6,286 nt of DNA, from contig JAUXCJ010000072.1 of NCBI GenBank assembly GCA_030618965.1, positions 1-6,286 on the forward strand, given 5' to 3'. Origin of the DNA: Thiomargarita sp. (GTDB taxonomy: Bacteria > Pseudomonadota > Gammaproteobacteria > Beggiatoales > Beggiatoaceae). Positions within the stretch are counted from its first letter, which is position 1; each line of letters opens with the position of its first letter. The notes beneath the pieces are model-generated. The model did not search any database, was not told where the DNA came from, and saw nothing but the letters and a program-made list of their open reading frames with translations. Below are positions 1 to 6,192 of this stretch, piece by piece. The translations under genes were made by a program, and so were the position numbers.

Positions 1-1113
1 ATTGATACAGAAATAGTAGACAAAGCTAGCTACGCTTTATGCGCTTTCATAGATGAAACTGTGATGGAAACGCCTTGGAGTGGAGATAATTTTTGGCCAC
101 AAAATACCTTGCTAGTTGAATTTCATAATGATACTTTGGGTGGTGAAAGATTTTTTGAAATTTTGCAGGAATGCCGCGATAACCCGTCAGACTACTTAGA
201 GTTATTAGAACTCATGTATCTTTGTTTAACCTTTGGTTTTGAAGGCACTTATAAAGTAGATAAGCAACATGAAGTTGAGCAAATTCGTCAGGATGTATAC
301 GCACAACTTCGCAAGCACAGAGGAGAAATTGACCCCGAGCTCTCACCCCATTGGCGAGGCATCGAAAAACCTGGCGGATTAACACGTCATATCCCATTAT
401 GGCTTATTGGAGCTATGATGCTTGCATTGTTGGTTATGGTCTATATAGGTTTTAAGAACAGCCTTACTGATGTAAGTTTTCCGGTTTTTGTTAAATTGGA
501 AAATATTCAGCCAAAGCTAATTATGGTGAATTTACCTAAATCTGTCACTCGTACCAAACCGCCACGAGGACCAATGGTGGTGAATTTACCTAAGAAATCT
601 GTCGCTCGTACCGAACCGCCACAGATATCTGTCACTCGTACCAAACCGCCACGAGAACCAATAGTGGTGAATTTACCTAAGAAATCTGTCGCTCGTACCG
701 AACCGCCACCAAGGTCAAAACCTTTTGATGGAGCATATAATAGCTATATACTTAAGTTTGTGAGAGGTGATAAGCTAACTAACTTACACAAAGAAGTTTT
801 GCAGAAATTTATTGACCGTGTAAATGCTAACGGCGAATATCGCAATATTGGTATAAAAATTATTGGTCGTGCCTCACCTACACCACCAGGTGCAGATGTT
901 TATAACCAGAAATTATCGGAAAGACGTGCCCAAAGTGTGCGTCGCTATCTTAAAGGTAGATCGGATCATAAATTGCCGACTGTCAAAATTATTTCGGTTA
1001 AAGGGCTAGGTGCTTATAAAAATCCCTTGCAACCGAGAGAAGGTGAGAACGAAAGTTTCAATGAGATTAACCAATCCGTGCAAGTGTTAGTCGTACATCA
1101 AAAAAAGGATTGA
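1..1113 (+). CDS. tssL: TssL (DotU/IcmH family) with C-terminal OmpA-like domain, 5' partial
   Basis: TssL is an inner-membrane subunit of the type VI secretion membrane complex, working with TssM and TssJ. The frame is open from base 1: the codons before the GTG at 61 and ATG at 64 read ASYALCAFIDETVMETPW, a core DotU motif. The gene therefore starts upstream, and 61 is not the real start. Numbering residues from base 1, the DotU domain runs to about 110 (GGERFF, LELMYLCLTFGFEG), a membrane helix spans 131-151, a repeated basic/proline-rich linker spans about 175-240, and an OmpA-like domain spans about 241-370. The OmpA part keeps YNQKLSERRAQSV (301-313). However, the usual GHTD/GYTD segment reads GRASPTP (290-295 region), so the Asp that normally contacts peptidoglycan diaminopimelate is not evident. 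The stop lies 3 nt before tssM, which indicates one operon. The family call is firm; peptidoglycan binding is uncertain. Confidence 0.93.
   Translation: MDTEIVDKASYALCAFIDETVMETPWSGDNFWPQNTLLVEFHNDTLGGERFFEILQECRDNPSDYLELLELMYLCLTFGFEGTYKVDKQHEVEQIRQDVYAQLRKHRGEIDPELSPHWRGIEKPGGLTRHIPLWLIGAMMLALLVMVYIGFKNSLTDVSFPVFVKLENIQPKLIMVNLPKSVTRTKPPRGPMVVNLPKKSVARTEPPQISVTRTKPPREPIVVNLPKKSVARTEPPPRSKPFDGAYNSYILKFVRGDKLTNLHKEVLQKFIDRVNANGEYRNIGIKIIGRASPTPPGADVYNQKLSERRAQSVRRYLKGRSDHKLPTVKIISVKGLGAYKNPLQPREGENESFNEINQSVQVLVVHQKKD
541..711 (+). repeat. 87-bp tandem repeat inside the tssL linker
   Basis: Two nearly identical copies of an 87-bp (29-codon) unit lie head to tail, starting at 541 and 628. They differ at about two positions over the aligned ~82 bases (gga/gaa and atggtg/atagtg). 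Each unit is itself two related halves encoding SVTRTKPP and SVARTEPP, joined by a VVNLPKK stretch. A shorter related piece (MVNLPK) precedes the first unit from about 523. The repeat keeps frame and lengthens the periplasmic linker between the TssL membrane helix and the OmpA-like domain. The near identity suggests a recent duplication, so copy number could vary between strains. Confidence 0.9.
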
Positions 1114-1116
1114 AAT

Positions 1117-3117
1117 ATGTTGAATTTCATAAAAAAAAGATTTGTAATTTTTTCGTTTATTGGCATATTGGCACTTTCTTTGCTGATTTGGTTTGCGAGC
1201 CCGTTTTTTATTGTTGCATTGGGTGATCCTTTGATCCGCTGGTTTAATATTTTGCCGCTATGGCTTGTCTGGTTGAGCATTATTCTGTGGTTATATTTTC
1301 TGGAACGCAAAAATCGTAAAGCGATGGTTAATAACATCTTCTCTTCAGCCGATGAAGAAATCGCCAGTCTCAAAGATAATTTTAAAAACGCTTTGCAAGC
1401 ACTTCGGCAAGTGGGCGGCAAGAAAGGCTATGGTGATAAATATCTATATAATTTGCCTTGGTATATTATTATCGGACCACCAGGTTCTGGCAAGACGACT
1501 ATTTTAAGAAATTCAGAATTAAAATTTCCCATAGTCGATGAATTTATTCCAGATGTGATTCGTGGTGTGGGTGGTACTCGTGATTGTGACTGGTGGTTTA
1601 CTGATGATGCGATATTACTAGATACTGCTGGTCGCTATACCACTCAAGATAGTGATGAGTCTGTAGATAAACAAGCTTGGCATGGTTTTTTAAAATTGCT
1701 GAGAAAATATCGTAGGCGTAGACCTATCAATGGTATCCTTATTACATTGAGTATTACAGACTTAATGATGCCAAACGAATTAGAAAGCCATATACGTGCC
1801 ATTAGAAAACGCCTACAAGAATTAGATCAAATTCTCAAAATACGTTTTCCAATTTACGTGCTTTTCACTAAGTGCGATCTAATGGCTGGTTTTATGGAAA
1901 TCTTTGAACGCCTCACGCCAACAGAACGGGGGCAAGTCTGGGGCATAACTTTTCCGACGGAGCATTCTCAAGGGAAAAGCGTAGCTGAACTATTTACTAA
2001 AGAATTCGATCAGCTTCTGTCTAAGTTAAATGCACAACTATTGCAACGAGTACATAACGAAATCAATATGCATAGGCGGGTATTAGTTTACAACTTTCCG
2101 CAGCAAATTATCTCCCTCAAAGAGGAAATGAATAAATTTTTGCTGGAGGTCTTTAGCTCCAATAGTTTTCAATCAGCACCCTTTTTACGGGGCGTTTATT
2201 TTACTTCCGGAACTCAAACAGGTTCACCTATTGACCGTATTATGGGAGCTTCGGTAAGAACATTTGGCTTAGATCAACAGGTACTGGCTAAACATCGCGG
2301 CAAGGGACGTAGTTATTTCGTTAATCGTCTATTTAAAAAGGTTATTTTCCCTGAATCCGACATTGTCGGTTTAGACTTTCGCTTTGAAAAACAACGGTTA
2401 TGGTTACAACGTGCCATCATTATAGGTGCTATGACTATAACTCTTATATCTACATTGGCTTGGTGGAATAGTTATGATACCAATAAAACCTACCTAGCCG
2501 AAATGAACAAGTATATCGAAGCTTATTGCATTGAAAGAGAAGATAGTTGCAAAGGCAAGAGTAAAAAACTAGGGCAAGCCGATTTCAAAAGCATATTGCC
2601 AGCCTTAGATAGTTTACAAAAAGCAGCTCAAATCTACCCAAACTTGCTTCGTAATAATGAAGGCAGCGTGCCAGTGTCAATGGGATTGGGTTTATATCAA
2701 GGATACCGGTTAACCCCTTCGGCACAAGAGAGTTATTATCGTGTTTTAAATCTGGTTTTCCTCCGGCATATTGCCATATACCTATACAATAAATTCGTTG
2801 AACGATTGGAGTTGAAGGTTGATACTGATAAAGAGCTTTTATCTCAAAATCTCAAAGCGTATTTGATGCTCAGAGAAGAACATGTTGACAAGCTTGATCC
2901 AGAACTATTAGAAGCGTGGATGACTTATGAATGGGAGAATTCACCGGACATTAACCACAATGAACAAGAACGTTTACAAGCTCACTTGAAGGCACTTTTA
3001 CAAAATGATATTATCCCTATTAGACAAAATCAATTAGAAGACACTAAGTTGCTTGAAAGGAGCAGAAAAAGTTTATTAAGTCAGGATCGTTCTTTACAAT
3101 ACTGGCAACTCAAATAA
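1117..3117 (+). CDS. tssM: TssM (IcmF family) N-terminal part, truncated by in-frame stop
   Basis: TssM is the large inner-membrane protein of the T6SS membrane complex, bridging TssL to the outer-membrane lipoprotein TssJ. The ATG at 1117 has an AAGGA ribosome site at 1105-1109, inside the end of tssL. Visible parts are: membrane helices at about 9-34 and 47-62; a cytoplasmic NTPase-like domain with Walker A GPPGSGKTT (120-128), the DTAGR motif (169-173) and TKCD (251-254); a third membrane helix at about 433-450; and the start of the periplasmic region. The frame ends at TAA 3115-3117 after 666 residues, whereas TssM is usually about 1100-1200. The missing part is most of the periplasmic region, which in characterised systems contacts TssJ. 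The end of the reading frame (SLLSQDRSLQYWQLK) resembles the middle of TssM rather than a natural terminus. The codons after the stop continue as a TssM C-terminal stub. This is likely a deletion derivative that cannot build a standard complex, unless it is an assembly error. Confidence 0.9.
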   Translation: MLNFIKKRFVIFSFIGILALSLLIWFASPFFIVALGDPLIRWFNILPLWLVWLSIILWLYFLERKNRKAMVNNIFSSADEEIASLKDNFKNALQALRQVGGKKGYGDKYLYNLPWYIIIGPPGSGKTTILRNSELKFPIVDEFIPDVIRGVGGTRDCDWWFTDDAILLDTAGRYTTQDSDESVDKQAWHGFLKLLRKYRRRRPINGILITLSITDLMMPNELESHIRAIRKRLQELDQILKIRFPIYVLFTKCDLMAGFMEIFERLTPTERGQVWGITFPTEHSQGKSVAELFTKEFDQLLSKLNAQLLQRVHNEINMHRRVLVYNFPQQIISLKEEMNKFLLEVFSSNSFQSAPFLRGVYFTSGTQTGSPIDRIMGASVRTFGLDQQVLAKHRGKGRSYFVNRLFKKVIFPESDIVGLDFRFEKQRLWLQRAIIIGAMTITLISTLAWWNSYDTNKTYLAEMNKYIEAYCIEREDSCKGKSKKLGQADFKSILPALDSLQKAAQIYPNLLRNNEGSVPVSMGLGLYQGYRLTPSAQESYYRVLNLVFLRHIAIYLYNKFVERLELKVDTDKELLSQNLKAYLMLREEHVDKLDPELLEAWMTYEWENSPDINHNEQERLQAHLKALLQNDIIPIRQNQLEDTKLLERSRKSLLSQDRSLQYWQLK

Positions 3118-3225
3118 CTTGCCGAGGAGCTTCGATTGCCAAGTAAAATGCGTGTTAATAGTATAGTCAACCCATTTAAGCTCGTTCGTTCTAATGTTTT
3201 ATCTTCGTTCCAATTACCAGAGTAG
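3118..3225 (+). pseudogene. tssM: C-terminal remnant of tssM
   Basis: Directly after the TAA of the truncated tssM, and in the same frame, 35 sense codons run to TAG at 3223-3225. They read LAEELRLPSKMRVNSIVNPF followed by a segment ending VLSSFQLPE. From knowledge of the family, TssM proteins end in a short block of the type S-x-x-NPF ... F-R/Q-x-P, and SIVNPF ... FQLPE fits this. The TAG lies 9 nt before the tagF start, the normal spacing for the end of tssM in such an operon. No start codon or ribosome site of its own is convincing. The inferred event is loss of about 400-450 codons between the two parts, with a stop codon at or near the junction. Confidence 0.72.
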
Positions 3226-3234
3226 TTAAATTAA

Positions 3235-3948
3235 ATGAATGATAAGTTCGTACCTGGTTTTTACGGTAAATTGCTTTGTCGGGGTGACTTTATTACTAGA
3301 GGCTTATCTAAAAATTTTGTGCAGCCTTGGGATACTTGGCTACAACAAAGTCTAGTTAGTAGTCGTGAACGGCTTAGCGAAACATGGGTAGATATCTATT
3401 TGGTCAGTCCCATTTGGCATTTTATGCTATCTGCTAATATCTGTGGGGGCTCGTCTTGGATGGGGCTTATGATGCCCAGTGTGGACAAAGTAGGCCGCTA
3501 TTTTCCCTTCACTTTGGCTGTCAACTTACCGTCCCAAATGATGGTAAGTCATTTAGCCGATGATGCAATTACCAATTGGTTTATCCAAGCTGATAATTTA
3601 GCTCTTTCCACACTTGACAAGCGATTCGATCTAACGAAATTTGAGCAACAAGTCACTCAGTTAGAGATACCATATAATACTGTACCTACTCATGCAGTAG
3701 CTCAGCCGCGATCTAAAAAGACTACTTGGTACATGCCCTTCTCTAACCATGAGGAATTTGCAACTCTCTGTCAATATGTGGCACAAAATGACGCTAATGA
3801 AAGTTATAGCATTTGGTGGACTAGCGAATATACTGACAATTTTCAGAGAGCTTTTATTTTTTGTGACGGTTTACCGCCTCAGAGCGGTTCTACAGCATTT
3901 TTGGATGGAAACTGGCAACAATGGGGATGGCAACAAAAAAATATTTAG
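3235..3948 (+). CDS. tagF: TagF, type VI secretion-associated regulatory protein
   Basis: The 237-residue product is a stand-alone TagF-family protein of about the usual length. Recognisable blocks are the N-terminal GFYGKLLCRGDF (8-19), where the family typically has GxxGKLPxxGDF, followed by QPWDTWLQQS, SPIWHFMLSANICGG and GLMMPSVDKVGRYFPFTLA. There is no PppA phosphatase domain fused to it. In Pseudomonas aeruginosa and Serratia, TagF acts in the cytoplasm as a post-translational repressor of T6SS assembly, acting on the Fha scaffold. The ATG at 3235 follows the tssM remnant by 9 nt and lacks a clear Shine-Dalgarno sequence, so translation was probably coupled to tssM. If tssM translation now stops at 3117, that coupling would be weakened. 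The gene itself looks intact. Confidence 0.88.
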   Translation: MNDKFVPGFYGKLLCRGDFITRGLSKNFVQPWDTWLQQSLVSSRERLSETWVDIYLVSPIWHFMLSANICGGSSWMGLMMPSVDKVGRYFPFTLAVNLPSQMMVSHLADDAITNWFIQADNLALSTLDKRFDLTKFEQQVTQLEIPYNTVPTHAVAQPRSKKTTWYMPFSNHEEFATLCQYVAQNDANESYSIWWTSEYTDNFQRAFIFCDGLPPQSGSTAFLDGNWQQWGWQQKNI

Positions 3949-3955
3949 TTGGATT

Positions 3956-3985
3956 TTAGCAAAAAGACACTGCCTATCCTATAAT
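3956..3985 (+). promoter_or_regulatory. Candidate sigma-70 promoter for the caspase-FGE gene
   Basis: A perfect TATAAT -10 hexamer lies at 3980-3985. TTAGCA (3956-3961), matching four of six -35 positions, lies 18 nt upstream. The predicted transcript would start near 3992, leaving a leader of about 70 nt. The position, just after the tagF stop and in the 115-bp gap before the next gene, suggests the following gene is transcribed separately from the T6SS operon. The -35 match is weak. Confidence 0.4.
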
Positions 3986-4050
3986 AAAACTTATGTACGA
4001 GAGATTGCCCAACTGTGTGGGAACTAGAAAACCTATCAACTCTAAAATAT

Positions 4051-4054
4051 AGGA
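4051..4054 (+). promoter_or_regulatory. Ribosome binding site fixing the lipoprotein start
   Basis: AGGA at 4051-4054 is 9 nt from the ATG at 4064. It supports the start that includes the lipoprotein signal peptide, rather than an internal start that would leave the caspase domain in the cytoplasm. Confidence 0.65.
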
Positions 4055-4063
4055 ATAACTAAT

Positions 4064-5803
4064 ATGAAACATTCCAAAATATTGAGAGTTCTACTCTCAT
4101 TACTACTATTATCTATAACTGCCTGTGAGTCAGAATCTCCACCGAGCCGAGCTCCATACAATAGCGATTCCTATCCTGCTATTAACGCTTCTAACCACAC
4201 TGGCAAAAAAATTGCCCTTGTCATGGGAAATTGGGCTTATCGCTTTAATCCTCTAAAGAATCCGAAAAATGATGCGCGGAAGATGACAATACTCCTTAGA
4301 CAATTAGGCTTTGATGTAATTCATAAGGAAAATTTGGGTTTTGAGGAAATGGAAGATGAAATAATAAAATTTAAAGTAAAGCTGAAACAAGATGGGCAAG
4401 TTGGTTTATTCTACTTTGCTGGACATGGTTTAGAAGTTGAGGGAAGAAACTACTTACTACCAACCGATTTACGTGTGCCAGAGACGAAATTAATCACAAG
4501 AAAATCCATCCAAGCCCAATGGGTAGTTGATGTAATGGAAGATTCTGGTAGTAAAGTAAACATTGCGATTTTGGATGCCTGTCGCAGCTTTCCACGTCCA
4601 GATATACCTCGTGCTACCAGTAATGATTATGGTTTATCTGCTATGAATGCTCCCGTAGGCACGATTATTAGTTTTGCTACTGGTTCTGGTAAAACGGCTT
4701 CTGATGGCAAAAATGGTAATGGTTTATATACTGGTCATTTATTAAAGTTTATGCAGCAAGCGGGTTTAAGCATAGAAGAAGTCTTTAAAAAGACCCGACA
4801 ACAAGTGGCTATGGAGACAGGTAATAGACAAGTTCCTCCAGTATATAATTCATTAATTGGGGATTTTTGTTTAGTTTCTTGTGAAAAACCTAAACCAGAT
4901 AAAGAAAAAATCTTACAAGCCCAAGTAGATGTTTTGCAACATCAATTGAAAACTTTAAAAGATCACACTCAACCTGTTGTTCCTAAATACGACAAATTTG
5001 AGCCAGGTAAAGTATTTCGTGATCGCTTAAGAGATGGAAGCAGGGGCCCTGAGATGGTTTTTAATCCTGCTGGTTCATTTAGAATGGGGGACATTCAAGG
5101 TAGTGAAGATTCTGATGAAAAACCAGAGCGTTTGGTTTCGGTTGGGGCTTTTGCTATGGGGAAATATGAAGTGACTGTGGGTGAATATCTACGTTTTGTT
5201 AAAGATACTGGTAAACATGCCCCTGAATGGATGGAAAAAGGTAGCTCGTACAATATTAAAACTGGTTCTGATAATTACTACAAAAAATTTGGATCAGCTT
5301 TAACAAGTAAAGATTATCCCGTTGTAGGCGTTTCTTGGCATGATGCTGTTGCTTATACTGAATGGTTAAGTCAAGAAACTGGATATATATATCGTTTACC
5401 TACTGAGGCTGAATGGGAATATGCGGCTAGGGCTGGTACGGAGACTAAGTATTGGTGGGGTAATAAGATTGGCTCTAATAAGGCCAATTGTAATAACGAT
5501 TATTGTGGAGATAGTTTTGAGTACACTGCTCCTGTAGGCTCCTTTGGGGCAAACCAGTTTGGTATATCTGATACTGTGGGCAACGTATGGGAGTGGGTTT
5601 CCGATATATATGGGAAAGATTACTATAGTAGCTCCCCCCGTAGTAATCCTAAAGGCCCAAGGGGGGACGAAACCGGCCGCCAGCTTCGCGTGTTTCGCGG
5701 AGGTGCATGGAGCAACACCGCACAGCATGCCCGAGCAGCGAATCGCGACGACTACTCCCCTAACGGTCGCAACGGCAACGTTGGCTTCCGCTTGGTGAGG
5801 TAA
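4064..5803 (+). CDS. Caspase-like/FGE-sulfatase fold lipoprotein with DGR-type variable C-terminus
   Basis: This 579-residue protein starts with a lipoprotein signal: a basic N-end, a leucine-rich core and lipobox ITAC with Cys21. Glu at +2 does not signal inner-membrane retention, so the outer membrane is likely. A peptidase C14 (caspase/metacaspase-like) domain spans about 47-270, with catalytic His121 in FAGHG and Cys173 in LDACRS; both are present, so it may be an active protease. A charged heptad-like linker follows (about 274-303). The FGE-sulfatase/C-type-lectin-fold domain spans about 320-579, with PEMVFNPAGSFRMG (329-342), RLPTEAEWEYAARAG (444-458), GNVWEW (506-511) and RGGAW ... GFRLVR at the end. 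The catalytic cysteines that true FGE has in the segment after RGG are absent, so formylglycine-forming activity is unlikely; a ligand-binding role is inferred. The C-terminal ~120 bp look like a DGR variable region. The domain calls are firm; the biological role is unknown. Confidence 0.88.
   Translation: MKHSKILRVLLSLLLLSITACESESPPSRAPYNSDSYPAINASNHTGKKIALVMGNWAYRFNPLKNPKNDARKMTILLRQLGFDVIHKENLGFEEMEDEIIKFKVKLKQDGQVGLFYFAGHGLEVEGRNYLLPTDLRVPETKLITRKSIQAQWVVDVMEDSGSKVNIAILDACRSFPRPDIPRATSNDYGLSAMNAPVGTIISFATGSGKTASDGKNGNGLYTGHLLKFMQQAGLSIEEVFKKTRQQVAMETGNRQVPPVYNSLIGDFCLVSCEKPKPDKEKILQAQVDVLQHQLKTLKDHTQPVVPKYDKFEPGKVFRDRLRDGSRGPEMVFNPAGSFRMGDIQGSEDSDEKPERLVSVGAFAMGKYEVTVGEYLRFVKDTGKHAPEWMEKGSSYNIKTGSDNYYKKFGSALTSKDYPVVGVSWHDAVAYTEWLSQETGYIYRLPTEAEWEYAARAGTETKYWWGNKIGSNKANCNNDYCGDSFEYTAPVGSFGANQFGISDTVGNVWEWVSDIYGKDYYSSSPRSNPKGPRGDETGRQLRVFRGGAWSNTAQHARAANRDDYSPNGRNGNVGFRLVR
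5633..5667 (+). repeat. 7-bp GC inverted repeat bordering the GC-rich block
   Basis: TCCCCCC at 5633-5639 and GGGGGGA at 5661-5667 are perfect reverse complements separated by 21 nt. They could form a hairpin in DNA or mRNA just upstream of the candidate variable region. The homopolymer runs stand out in an AT-rich gene and lie where composition changes. They encode an ordinary-looking Ser-Pro-Arg ... Gly-Pro-Arg-Gly segment, so coding alone may explain them. Confidence 0.5.
5684..5803 (+). other. Candidate DGR variable region (VR) at the 3' end of the FGE domain
   Basis: The last 39 codons (residues 541-579) have the layout of DGR targets: RGGAW, a variable stretch, AANR, a second variable stretch, then a fixed GFRLVR end. 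Candidate diversified codons are AGC, AAC, ACC (550-552), CAT (555), GAC, GAC, TAC, TCC (562-565), AAC, GGT (567-568) and AAC, GGC, AAC (570-572). All end in C or T, as expected if they descend from AAC/AAT template codons changed at adenines. GC content is 62 of 100 bases at 5701-5800, against 20 of 60 at 5341-5400 in the same gene. The GC-rich block begins near 5655. The final ~20 bases, encoding GFRLVR and the stop, would be the candidate initiation-of-mutagenic-homing end. No matching template repeat is seen in the window, so the exact 5' limit cannot be set. Confidence 0.68.
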
Positions 5804-5997
5804 TCTTAATTACCCTGTATTAATTCCGGTGGGCAGTCAGTTAGTGCTCAATGCCGAGGAACTCCTGTACGCAAGACCCAAATAATACCGTTTATATTTT
5901 TTATACAATTTACAACTATCTGAAAAATAAACAAATTTAGTTTTTAGAAAAATTTTTTAGTAATTACTATATTTTTGTGTGCTATTTTTAGGTATAT

Positions 5998-6154
5998 TTA
6001 TAACAAGTAATCCCAACTGACTTATAACAATACTTCTGACAGTTTTTTAAGCCAGTAATCCAGTGTTTTTAAGTGATTATTTTCATTGATTACCATTAAA
6101 TCAAAATATTACTTGAGTTTATGTCTTCAGAAATTGTCCGAAATATTGTTATAA
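5998..6154. repeat. TTATAACAA-type direct and inverted repeats
   Basis: TTATAACAA occurs at 5998-6006 and 6022-6030, a 24-nt period. The reverse complement occurs at 6146-6154. The second and third copies extend to an 11-bp perfect inverted pair (TTATAACAATA at 6022-6032, TATTGTTATAA at 6144-6154). AGTAATCC also occurs twice, at 6006-6013 and 6054-6061. These lie upstream of the gene starting at 6193 and could be regulator sites, but in sequence this AT-rich chance matches are common. Confidence 0.4.
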
Positions 6155-6159
6155 ACAAT
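6126..6159 (+). promoter_or_regulatory. Candidate promoter with overlapping palindrome
   Basis: TTCAGA (6126-6131) and TATAAA (6150-6155), spaced 18 nt, form a plausible sigma-70 promoter, with a start near 6162 and a leader of about 30 nt. The -10 region sits inside the palindrome ATTGTT-ata-AACAAT (6145-6159). This is a layout typical of an operator where a dimeric regulator would block RNA polymerase. The evidence is position and sequence only. Confidence 0.35.
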
Positions 6160-6192
6160 TTTACTGTGAAAATACCAATGGAGGTTTTAGCC

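Larger units (their letters stand above)
5804..6192. other. 389-bp gap without a confident gene
   Basis: The gap has two parts. From 5804 to about 5885 the sequence is mixed, with a GC-richer strip holding a short open stretch that could be a gene remnant (reported under findings). From about 5886 on it is very AT-rich (10 of 60 G/C at 5881-5940 and 9 of 60 at 5941-6000), with T-runs and short repeats. No tRNA, no reverse transcriptase or Avd gene, and no copy of the upstream variable region is visible on either strand. No strong rho-independent terminator was found after the stop at 5803. The only stem nearby is TTAAT/ATTAA (5806-5810 with 5819-5823), which is short and AT-only. Confidence 0.6.

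Noticed and set aside
61..66. GTG/ATG at 61-66 as the start of tssL
   Set aside because: The codons from base 1 are open and encode conserved DotU sequence, so the start lies upstream of the window.
212..397. 61-codon antisense frame inside tssL
   Set aside because: It is a shadow of the conserved DotU coding sequence.
541..711. CRISPR-like or mobile repeat in the tssL linker
   Set aside because: The units are contiguous, in frame, have no spacers and fit a protein linker duplication.
1098..1421. 107-codon antisense reading frame over the start of tssM
   Set aside because: It lies opposite well-conserved TssM sequence, has no family resemblance, and has no ribosome site I can support.
3749..4027. 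92-codon frame overlapping the end of tagF
   Set aside because: It is out of frame with a convincing TagF protein, and its product resembles nothing known.
5396..5728. Antisense 110-codon frame under the FGE domain, and the same-strand frame at 5544-5798
   Set aside because: Both overlap strongly conserved FGE motifs in the real frame. They are long because of the composition of the domain and its GC-rich end.
4064..5803. Caspase-FGE protein as an active formylglycine-generating enzyme
   Set aside because: The segment after RGG lacks the catalytic cysteines of true FGE, and the variable-region layout points to binding.
5806..5823. TTAAT/ATTAA stem as a DGR post-VR hairpin or terminator
   Set aside because: A 5-bp AT-only stem with an 8-nt loop is too weak and common in AT-rich DNA. 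The position is suggestive but not enough.
3121..5867. Shared GCCGAGGA in the tssM remnant (about 3121) and the strip at 5853 as a recombination repeat
   Set aside because: Only 8 bases match and the flanks differ, so chance or the shared AEEL codons explain it.
6015..6048. AACTG/CAGTT stem followed by a T-run as a terminator
   Set aside because: The stem is only 5 bp with a 20-nt loop, and it lies over 200 bp after the last stop codon.
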